Shown in pieces: positions 1 through 5,333 of a stretch of 6,875 nt of DNA (its first letter is position 1; every line of letters begins with the position of its first letter). The stretch covers positions 1 through 6,875 of the forward strand of contig JAMOTR010000037.1 in the NCBI GenBank assembly GCA_027068385.1, given 5' to 3'. The notes under the pieces were generated by a model, which saw only the letters and a list, made by a program, of their open reading frames with translations, was not told the origin of the DNA and ran no database searches. Both the position numbers and the translations under genes were made by a program. The stretch is from Candidatus Heimdallarchaeota archaeon. GTDB lineage: Archaea > Asgardarchaeota > Njordarchaeia > Njordarchaeales > JAMOTR01.

Positions 1-44
1 GAGCCTTATCATCTTAATAGAGGCGCTAGAGTTTAACCAAAAAC
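1..44. other. Left-edge segment, unassigned
   Basis: This short stretch lies downstream of the leftward CHAT-like gene. On the minus strand a T-rich run follows that gene's stop and could help termination. On the plus strand one frame is open from the edge to a TAA at 34-36 and would give an 11-residue C-terminus (EPYHLNRGARV). On the minus strand an ATG at 12-10 gives only four codons before the edge. Neither can be called a gene from what is visible. Confidence 0.3.
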
Positions 45-1481
45 TCATACGGGTATCTCGTATATCACGGGAAGCGGCCGCATGAACCTTTCTCCCTCTT
101 CGTAGCGCTCGTACTTCACCCTCGATAAGGCTACTACGGGATCCTCCTCTTCTAACACTACGCGCCTCAAGAACTCGCTGTAGAACTCGTCGAAGTATTT
201 ATCTATGGATTCCCGAACAGTCCCTACGGTGTACTTATAGCCCTTAGCGGCTAAAGTTAAGGACACGGAGACGCTCCGGTCCACGCTTTCTATTCCCATC
301 GTGCCGCTTAACGGAACCGCAGCGGCCCCTAGGCATCCGAAGATTATCGCGAGGCCGCGCTCGTACACTTGAGTCGCGCGCATGATTTCGTCTATGAATA
401 TCTCCACGTATCCCCTCTCGGTCTTCTCGTTCGGAACGACTATCTTATACTTGTAATCCGCCCTCAGGTCCGAGGACACGTGCGATATAAGTATGATGTT
501 CTTGCCTTCGTTTAGATACTTCTTAAGAGCTATCGCCACCTCTTCGGGATTTAGCCCGCTTAGGTCCACCTCGCGCCGCCCGAGCCTCTTTAGTTCCTCC
601 TTTATGAGTTTTATGAGGCTCTTTATCTCGAACTCCCTGATCCACCTCCTTCTAGTCCCGTGTAATAGCACGCTCAAGTTACCCACGCCCCTAAACTTCT
701 TCGGCTTAAACAGGACGGGCCTCGAGATCGGGACGAACTCCCCGAGCTCCTCCTCATAGTATTCCTGAACGAACGCCTCCCGGGGAAGGACGTGACTCAT
801 GCCTATAGGAATTATGTAACCCTTACCGTCCTTCTTATAACGCCTCAAGATCGGCTCCCCGATGATCTCCGAGATCTTATCGTAGCTTTTACCCATGAGC
901 CTCTTCACGCTCTCGTATAGCGATATCCGAGACCCTTCGGCCACCCTTCTCCTTCCTACCACGGCCCCCATGGGTATCACGGTGGAAACGATGAGGTTCC
1001 TCAGTATCTCCTTGTTCTTCGGATCCTCCCCTAACGGTATCGGCTCGCTTATGATGAGGTCCTCGTTCTCGTCGAAGTACAATACCGTGACCAAGCCTTC
1101 CGAGGGATCTAGTATAACGTAAGGAATGTAGCTTATGTTACCGTTGGGGATCGCCACCTCGCCCTCTATCGACCTTAGTTTCTCACCTTCTTCGATGGCT
1201 CCGAGGATAGCTATGGGCGCGTGTATGTTCTTCACCATCTTTAGGAGCACCTCTTTAGCCCTCCTCTTAACGTCCTCCTCGCCCGCTTCATCGGCTAGCC
1301 TATATATGTGCGCGAGTACCTTGAAGAACACGTCGTGAATCTTTAAGGGCGTCGCGAGGTTCGCCATGCTGCTGAGCCTCTTGAAGTCCTTCGGCTCGCT
1401 TAGTATATTATGAGCCGTCTCAGAGATCTCCTCGGCCGTCTTTATGATGTGATATATGAGCTCGTAGTCCATATTCGTCAC
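45..1481 (-). CDS. CHAT-domain (caspase-like) cysteine protease
   Basis: I read this as a CHAT-fold peptidase of clan CD, the caspase/separase group, predicted to be cytoplasmic. Residues 1-104 are helical and may bind a partner. Residues about 110-190 fit the N-terminal half of CHAT domains, with paired strands (ISYIPYVILD, LVTVLYFDENEDL) and then a helix. The second half follows the family order: IIPIGMSHVLPREAF (222-237, like the LPWEAL motif), strand LSVLLHG (269-275), an E-rich helix, then strand IILISH with candidate catalytic His334, strand LAIIFGC with candidate nucleophile Cys383, and late strand plus helix YTVGTVRESID and FDEFYSEFLRR. The spacing of His to Cys (49 residues) is normal. 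The usual Gly after the His is Val here, which is atypical. The start could be GTG at 1481 (GTGA overlap with the upstream stop) or ATG at 1472, which has GGTGA five bases upstream and may be the better choice. Residues are numbered from the GTG. The domain call is by eye. The substrate is unknown. Confidence 0.78.
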   Translation of the reverse strand: MTNMDYELIYHIIKTAEEISETAHNILSEPKDFKRLSSMANLATPLKIHDVFFKVLAHIYRLADEAGEEDVKRRAKEVLLKMVKNIHAPIAILGAIEEGEKLRSIEGEVAIPNGNISYIPYVILDPSEGLVTVLYFDENEDLIISEPIPLGEDPKNKEILRNLIVSTVIPMGAVVGRRRVAEGSRISLYESVKRLMGKSYDKISEIIGEPILRRYKKDGKGYIIPIGMSHVLPREAFVQEYYEEELGEFVPISRPVLFKPKKFRGVGNLSVLLHGTRRRWIREFEIKSLIKLIKEELKRLGRREVDLSGLNPEEVAIALKKYLNEGKNIILISHVSSDLRADYKYKIVVPNEKTERGYVEIFIDEIMRATQVYERGLAIIFGCLGAAAVPLSGTMGIESVDRSVSVSLTLAAKGYKYTVGTVRESIDKYFDEFYSEFLRRVVLEEEDPVVALSRVKYERYEEGERFMRPLPVIYEIPV

Positions 1482-1487
1482 CCCACC
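1478..1487 (-). promoter_or_regulatory. Translational coupling site of the CHAT-like gene
   Basis: On the minus strand the upstream gene's TGA (1480-1478) is embedded in GGTGGGGTGACGAATATG. The GGTGA at 1482-1478 matches the archaeal anti-Shine-Dalgarno sequence and lies five bases before the ATG at 1472. The GTG at 1481-1479 overlaps the TGA. Either start implies that ribosomes finishing the 173-aa gene reinitiate on the protease gene, so the two products are probably made in fixed ratio. Confidence 0.6.
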
Positions 1488-1999
1488 GTCATGTACTCTA
1501 AGTAGAGGTTATTTAACGCCCTCTCGTCTTCTTTCTCGTATATCTCCTGTAGCTTCTCGCCCGCGCCCTTAAGGAAGTATTTATCGTATATTAGCTCTGC
1601 TACCTTCCCCATGGAGCGGAAATATGCGTCGAGGTTTATGGTCGTCTTAACGTCGGACTCCGTAGCCTGGCTCATTCCGATCGGAAGCCTCCTATATATT
1701 CTTCCGAAGACGTTCTCTACGCTACTTAAGAGCGCGTTATAAGCGTGATCTACGTAATTAAGGAAGGTTTTCGATACCCTATAGGCGTTCTCAAATGATT
1801 TTAGCTCGTCCGCCTTCCTCTTTAGGAATAATAGCACGTCGTGGGCGAACATATACGCGGCTTTATTATACATATTCCCCAACACGTTCTGGTGCGTATA
1901 AACGACCACGATCAGACCGGTTAGCCTAATTACCGAGTTTAAAAACCTCGATATTATGGTAATTTGCTTTTCCGCTTTTTCATCGTCCATTCCGCTCAT
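1478..1999 (-). CDS. Helical protein of unknown function, partner of CHAT protease
   Basis: I do not recognise this 173-aa protein. It appears all-alpha. A moderately hydrophobic helix (residues 19-41, with RLTGLIVVVYTHQNVLG) is followed by amphipathic helices around 48-66, 70-103 and 123-165, rich in Tyr, Lys and Glu. There is no signal peptide, clear membrane span, Cys pair or nucleotide-binding motif. It is the first gene of a two-gene leftward unit and its stop codon overlaps or abuts the start of the CHAT-like protease, so it is probably a subunit, sensor, inhibitor or substrate of that protease (inference). The ATG at 1999 is preferred over that at 1990 because a TATA-like box lies about 24 nt upstream of it and no Shine-Dalgarno is present, as expected for a leaderless crenarchaeal first gene. 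Confidence 0.7.
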   Translation of the reverse strand: MSGMDDEKAEKQITIISRFLNSVIRLTGLIVVVYTHQNVLGNMYNKAAYMFAHDVLLFLKRKADELKSFENAYRVSKTFLNYVDHAYNALLSSVENVFGRIYRRLPIGMSQATESDVKTTINLDAYFRSMGKVAELIYDKYFLKGAGEKLQEIYEKEDERALNNLYLEYMTVG

Positions 2000-2013
2000 T
2001 TATACGGGAAATG

Positions 2014-2027
2014 ATTTATGAATAAAT
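2014..2027. repeat. AT-rich palindrome in divergent intergenic region
   Basis: ATTTATGAATAAAT is an inverted repeat with perfect 6-bp arms and a 2-bp centre. It coincides with the likely TATA element of the leftward gene, 15-28 bp before its start codon. It may be an operator for a dimeric regulator, or only a symmetric TATA box. The AT-rich composition makes chance symmetry plausible. Confidence 0.4.
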
Positions 2028-2040
2028 GACTTCCACTTTT
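2020..2040 (-). promoter_or_regulatory. Probable leaderless promoter of the 173-aa/CHAT unit
   Basis: Reading leftward, the purine-rich AAAAGTGGAAG (BRE-like) precedes TCATTTATTC (TATA-like), whose centre is about 24 nt before the ATG at 1999. No Shine-Dalgarno lies between the box and the start. This spacing is typical for leaderless transcripts in Thermoproteota. The match to a consensus TATA box is only moderate. Confidence 0.45.
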
Positions 2041-2056
2041 TGTGCCTTTCTCAAAC

Positions 2057-2074
2057 GATAAAAGAGATGATCTC
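2057..2074 (+). promoter_or_regulatory. Possible promoter and small palindrome before the 230-aa gene
   Basis: A weak TATA-like GATAAAAG at 2057-2064 is centred about 24 nt before the ATG at 2084. It is followed by GAGATGATCTC at 2064-2074, an inverted repeat with 5-bp arms around one base, placed between box and start where a repressor could block initiation. A GGATGA just before the ATG may act as a weak ribosome binding site instead of leaderless initiation. Confidence 0.35.
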
Positions 2075-2083
2075 GGATGACTA

Positions 2084-2776
2084 ATGAAAACCGTGGAGGA
2101 GTTAAGGAAGATTTCGGAGGCCCTTTCTCATATATATGCTCATTTTACGGTTAAATACGGGGAGCGCCAAGGAGAAAGAACGTTTATTAAAACATCGGGG
2201 TCCGTACAGGCCCTTAACCCCGAGATCTTAGTAAGAATCCTTTCCTCTCTGGACCCCTCGGACATTCTCCGTAAGAGTGTAGACGTTTATTTCCCGTATA
2301 TGGTATACGATAAGATAATAAGCGAGCTCAACACGTTCATCGCGGATATCTACAACAAAGACCCCAACTCTATTGTATCCTCAATTATAAAAGCGATAAA
2401 GGACGGGGACCCCGATATTAAAGAGGCGGGAAAGAGATTTCTTAACGCTCTTGGTAGTAACGAGGAGGAAAGAATGAAGGCGTTCGACGAATTGGTGAAG
2501 GACACAATAACGAGGGCGGTTGAGCTTTTGAAGGGGATGAATAGAAAGAAAAAGGTAGAAGGGATAGTTACGTTCATATCGATCGAAAATGGTTGCAATG
2601 TCGTTCCGATTAACGACCCCGCTCTAATAAACTTAGTGAAGGTGGAGTTCATAGTGTTTTACTATATTCTCTCGATAATATCGAAGAGATACGTCAATAA
2701 GAGCGTATCGGAGATCGCGGAAGATATATGTGAGTACTACAAACAGAGGAACGACCGACGAACAGCGCTTAAATAA
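2084..2776 (+). CDS. Helical protein of unknown function
   Basis: I do not recognise this 230-aa protein. It looks almost entirely alpha-helical: an N-terminal helix (1-22), helices around 44-56 and 70-107, a charged helical block at 109-150, and a short strand-like segment (EGIVTFISIENGCNVVPI, 159-176). A hydrophobic helix follows (181-200, LINLVKVEFIVFYYILSIIS), which is short of a convincing membrane span because of its Lys and Glu, and then a charged C-terminus. No catalytic motif is evident. It diverges from the CHAT-like protease unit across an 84-bp region and lies 35 bp upstream of the 630-aa membrane protein gene, so it may be an adaptor or regulator shared by the two arms (inference). 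By eye the gene is more AT-rich than the genes at the right of the window, which may point to later acquisition. Confidence 0.65.
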   Translation: MKTVEELRKISEALSHIYAHFTVKYGERQGERTFIKTSGSVQALNPEILVRILSSLDPSDILRKSVDVYFPYMVYDKIISELNTFIADIYNKDPNSIVSSIIKAIKDGDPDIKEAGKRFLNALGSNEEERMKAFDELVKDTITRAVELLKGMNRKKKVEGIVTFISIENGCNVVPINDPALINLVKVEFIVFYYILSIISKRYVNKSVSEIAEDICEYYKQRNDRRTALK

Positions 2777-2779
2777 ATT

Positions 2780-2790
2780 ATTTTTAAAAC
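2780..2790 (+). promoter_or_regulatory. Promoter-like TATA box before the 630-aa gene
   Basis: ATTTTTAAAAC in the 35-bp gap is centred about 27 nt upstream of the ATG at 2812, the canonical position for a leaderless archaeal promoter. No Shine-Dalgarno precedes that ATG. The membrane protein may therefore be transcribed separately from the 230-aa gene. The same T-run could also help end the upstream transcript. Confidence 0.5.
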
Positions 2791-2811
2791 GGAACGTTTC
2801 TAATCCTTCGA

Positions 2812-4704
2812 ATGAAAAGACCCCTATCCCTATTGGTAAACATATACGAACTCCCCCTTATAGAGTATCTTAAGCCGTTCGTCACTTCCGTTCACGCGCT
2901 CGCTAGGAATCCGGAAACGTTTATTATCTCAAATGATGAGCTAGACGACGCTCGGATGAAGATGGAGATCATATTAAAAAGAAGAGAGGGGGATTCGATC
3001 TTAGATAGGTTCTTAGCTTATGGTTTACAAAAGTCGACGGTCTCCGATTACGAAGAGGCGCTGGTGAACGGAATAAACATACGCTTACCCTTACCGCCCA
3101 ACTCTCGGCTAACGATGATGTCGCTAGCGAACAAGACGAAGGAGATCTACTTCGTGCATATGCTCCTCTCGAGTATAAAGAACGAATTAAAGCGCGTGGA
3201 AAAAAGAGGGGCCGAAGAGTCTCGTCTATACGAACGGGCGGAAAATACGAAGGAGCGGATCGAAAGAAGGGCGCCCCAGGGAATCAAGGAATCCCTTCTG
3301 AGGGCGTTCGACAGGAATATAGTAAAGCCGCTAAAGGAGTTTAAGGCGACTACTAAGGGAGGAAGCGGCATAGAGCTCGGTGAAAAGTTAAGAGAGGGGG
3401 CTATTCGCCTCGTAAGGGAGATCTCGAGCTATTGCGTCCTCATAGTTAAAGACATATTAAATCACTTCTCTTACGCCTTCGTCCGCGCGATAGATGATGA
3501 TACGTTCTTCGTTTACTCGTTCGGCTCCGTTTATATCATAAGCTTCGGGAGATATCTCGAGGAATACTTGGGCATAAGGCACACGATGAGCGTTAATATG
3601 TCCATAGAAATAGATGGGGAGGACGAACGCGACGTCCTCCTAGCGATTAAGTACATATTACTCGCGTTCGTCCTCATAGACGGGGCCTCGGACGCGGGCG
3701 TATTATCATCTTATACTATTACTAGGGTGATCGAGACGCTCGATCCGTTCATGGCCGACGAGTTCGCGACGTACGTATCGAAGATCCTAGCTAACGTGTC
3801 GGGAACCGTAGAAGGCGTGAGGGTCGAGAGGGTACGGGACCTAGAGGGTATCTTCGTAAATAGGGGCATTAAGATAATTAAAATAGGCGGGTACATACAT
3901 AACGGAATACTTATATTAAAGAGGATCGGGGCCTACGAGATCATCGAGCTCCTGAACGTCATCGACGCGGTGAGGGAACAAATACTACTCATATCGAACT
4001 CCGTATCATCCTCCCTCCACACGCTCTTAAGCGTTCACTCGGAGGTTCAGGAGATAGTAAAGGAGGCTAAGGAGGAATATAGGGAGGCGAAGCCGCTATT
4101 ATTCCTCTCCGCGTTATCCGCTATAGTCCTAGCCGCGGACGGTCTCTTAAGCCTATATAGGGACCTCCTCTTCTATTACGCTCTACACCGGCTCGGTATA
4201 CTCCTCGCGGGCGCGCGGCTCGGATATTTCTTCATGAAAGCGTTCTACGATACATACATAGACGTATTATTCGAGCCGTCGTATGACTTAACGGGAGACT
4301 CGATGATATCGTACGAGCGCGGGGGTAAATACGCGGAACGCATATACAAGAGGGAAGTAAAGAGTACGAAGGATAAGGTCTACGGTATTCTGGGCGCGAT
4401 TGTGTTCACGCTCATAACGATAGCGATATCGCTCAGCGCGAAGTTCTCCGTATACCGGCCGAATGAGATCGTGTACATTCTAACGATTATGCTATCGGGG
4501 ACCGTGGGCTTCGTGCTGATAGGAAAGGCCTTCGTTTGGTACGCGACGGAGATTTCCTATCCGGAAGGGAAAATACAGGTGAAGCGGAGAGGGAGTATAG
4601 AGGATAAGAGGGTGAGGAGGGCTATGGAGATACTCTTATATCTCGCGGTCGTCTATTTGATCCTCTATTCGGCATCGTTTATCGCGAACGTAATAGGGGC
4701 GTAA
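2812..4704 (+). CDS. Large membrane protein of unknown function with soluble N-terminus
   Basis: I do not recognise this 630-aa protein. Residues 1-425 seem soluble: a charged helical, possibly coiled-coil segment at 119-170, mixed strands and helices at 205-300 (TFFVYSFGSVYIISFGRYLEE), and a long helical run at 376-427. The C-terminal third is membrane-embedded, with likely spans at 428-447, 455-477 (weaker), 523-544, 553-577 and 606-628. Positive charge in the loops at 479-522 and 580-605 (KRRGS, KRVRR) puts these inside, so the N-terminal domain is predicted in the cytoplasm and the extreme C-terminus outside. There is no signal peptide and no P-loop or other catalytic motif that I can see. 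It resembles no gasdermin or channel family known to me. Its neighbourhood to a CHAT-like protease makes a protease-controlled membrane effector a reasonable hypothesis. An alternative is a structural or transport protein unrelated to the protease. The ATG at 2812 fits the TATA-like box 27 nt upstream. Confidence 0.7.
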   Translation: MKRPLSLLVNIYELPLIEYLKPFVTSVHALARNPETFIISNDELDDARMKMEIILKRREGDSILDRFLAYGLQKSTVSDYEEALVNGINIRLPLPPNSRLTMMSLANKTKEIYFVHMLLSSIKNELKRVEKRGAEESRLYERAENTKERIERRAPQGIKESLLRAFDRNIVKPLKEFKATTKGGSGIELGEKLREGAIRLVREISSYCVLIVKDILNHFSYAFVRAIDDDTFFVYSFGSVYIISFGRYLEEYLGIRHTMSVNMSIEIDGEDERDVLLAIKYILLAFVLIDGASDAGVLSSYTITRVIETLDPFMADEFATYVSKILANVSGTVEGVRVERVRDLEGIFVNRGIKIIKIGGYIHNGILILKRIGAYEIIELLNVIDAVREQILLISNSVSSSLHTLLSVHSEVQEIVKEAKEEYREAKPLLFLSALSAIVLAADGLLSLYRDLLFYYALHRLGILLAGARLGYFFMKAFYDTYIDVLFEPSYDLTGDSMISYERGGKYAERIYKREVKSTKDKVYGILGAIVFTLITIAISLSAKFSVYRPNEIVYILTIMLSGTVGFVLIGKAFVWYATEISYPEGKIQVKRRGSIEDKRVRRAMEILLYLAVVYLILYSASFIANVIGA

Positions 4705-4793
4705 GAAGAAGATGAGGAATTTTTCGTTAATGATAAAAGAGGAAGTTCGCGCGTGTTCGGGCTTTTGATTAAAAATATCGTGCTTTCCCCCAT
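4705..4793. other. Intergenic region between cassette and core genes
   Basis: This 89-bp gap separates the membrane protein from the 86-aa gene. It contains a short T-run (ATTTTTCG, near 4715-4722) that may help terminate the upstream transcript and, at its right end, the promoter-like box described separately. I found no tRNA, C/D-box pair, direct repeat or attachment-like sequence that would mark a cassette boundary. Confidence 0.4.
4767..4778 (+). promoter_or_regulatory. Promoter-like TATA box before the 86-aa gene/eL38 unit
   Basis: GATTAAAAATAT is an A/T-rich TATA-like element centred about 21 nt before the ATG at 4794. It would drive a two-gene unit ending with the eL38 gene, since the gap between the two genes is only 30 bp and the second has a strong ribosome binding site. 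Confidence 0.45.
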
Positions 4794-5054
4794 ATGGGTG
4801 CTCCTAAAAGAATGTTCATAATTATACCTAACGACGGCAACGTGAGAAAAATTCGCGACTTGATCCACCGCTATAACGACGTTGTGTTCGTTGGTGACGT
4901 TCCCGCTTTAGATAAAAAGGCCTTGATCATAATGCTTCACGATAACGACGCACATGAACTCAAGAGGATCGTGAGGGAATTAGAGAAGAAAAAGAAGGCT
5001 AAGGTCATCGACTTACTCCTCGTGAAGGGCGAGAAAATAGAGGAGGGGAGTTAA
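4794..5054 (+). CDS. Small protein with predicted ferredoxin-like fold, function unknown
   Basis: I cannot name this 86-aa protein. Its pattern is beta-alpha-beta-beta-alpha-beta: strand MFIIIP (7-12), helix 16-27, strand VVFVGDV (30-36), strand ALIIMLHD (43-50), helix 53-66 with a Lys run, and strand VIDLLLVKG (71-79). This matches ferredoxin-like small domains such as ACT or the RAM domain of Lrp-type regulators, a similarity of layout only. It is probably co-transcribed with the eL38 gene 30 bp downstream, which hints at a role linked to translation or its control (inference). The start could be ATG at 4794, which suits the upstream TATA-like box, or Met7 at 4812, where the first strand begins. 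Confidence 0.65.
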   Translation: MGAPKRMFIIIPNDGNVRKIRDLIHRYNDVVFVGDVPALDKKALIIMLHDNDAHELKRIVRELEKKKKAKVIDLLLVKGEKIEEGS

Positions 5055-5072
5055 TGGAAAATATTCGCTCGG

Positions 5073-5078
5073 GGTGAT
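5073..5078 (+). promoter_or_regulatory. Strong Shine-Dalgarno site of the eL38 gene
   Basis: GGTGAT matches the archaeal 16S 3' end and sits six bases before the ATG at 5085. It fixes the start of the eL38 gene and fits the rule that internal operon genes carry ribosome binding sites while first genes are leaderless. Confidence 0.65.
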
Positions 5079-5084
5079 GAAGAG

Positions 5085-5333
5085 ATGCCGAGGAGGGTAT
5101 TAAGGTACGAGAACGAGAGTCGGGAGGAGTTCATGAAGCGTATAGAGGAGCTCGTCTCCAGGTCTAAGGAAGTAAGGATAAAGAGGAACAAGGATGGAAC
5201 GATAAAGATCAAGTTCCGCACCCCGAGCTACCTATACACGTACGTCACTACGGACGAGGAGGAGGCTAGGAAAATACTCGCGATCGTGCCCGACGAACTG
5301 AAGCGCGAGATCACGCGATTTTTATATCGATAA
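5085..5333 (+). CDS. rpl38e: 50S ribosomal protein eL38
   Basis: This is a protein of the large ribosomal subunit, shared with eukaryotes and some archaea but absent from bacteria. The 82-aa product is basic and small. It follows the eL38 layout: an N-terminal helix (SREEFMKRIEELV, 12-24, like the KEFLELARR helix), strand plus basic turn VRIKRNKDG (30-38), and the hallmark KIKFRTPSYLYTYVTTDEEEA (41-61, compare KVKFKVRCSRYLYTLVVTDKEKA in eukaryotes), then a helix and a PDEL turn near 69-72. It is slightly longer than the usual 65-75 residues. The start is set by GGTGAT six bases upstream. It probably shares a transcript with the 86-aa gene. Its last 12 bp overlap the end of the convergent TGS-protein gene, so the two transcripts must be antisense at their 3' ends. 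Confidence 0.85.
   Translation: MPRRVLRYENESREEFMKRIEELVSRSKEVRIKRNKDGTIKIKFRTPSYLYTYVTTDEEEARKILAIVPDELKREITRFLYR

Noticed and set aside
493..1338. Plus-strand open frames opposite the CHAT-like gene
   Set aside because: Their products are Ser/Phe/Leu-rich and low in complexity, as expected from the antisense of a Lys/Glu-rich gene. The minus-strand frame is continuous and matches CHAT motifs.
2350..2652. Minus-strand open frame inside the 230-aa gene
   Set aside because: Ser/Phe-rich shadow translation with no start signals. The plus-strand frame has normal charged helical composition.
3147..3896. Minus-strand open frames inside the 630-aa gene
   Set aside because: Shadow frames of a continuous long plus-strand gene, with atypical composition for this genome.
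2812..4704. Reading the 630-aa protein as a gasdermin or STAND NTPase effector
   Set aside because: It has several C-terminal membrane spans, no lipidated-type N-terminus, no gasdermin-like strand pattern that I can recognise, and no Walker A or B motif.
4665..4868. Minus-strand 67-codon frame across the 4705-4793 gap
   Set aside because: It overlaps the ends of two plus-strand genes, has Ser-rich shadow-like composition, and no promoter or ribosome binding site is visible for it.
5054..5077. Seven-codon ORF (ATG at 5054) overlapping the stop of the 86-aa gene
   Set aside because: It is too short to support as a gene and ends inside the eL38 ribosome binding site. It could be a chance start in a TAATG junction.
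5074..5080. GTGATGA resembling a C box of a C/D RNA
   Set aside because: No D box (CTGA) follows at a suitable distance, and the element works as the Shine-Dalgarno region of the eL38 gene.
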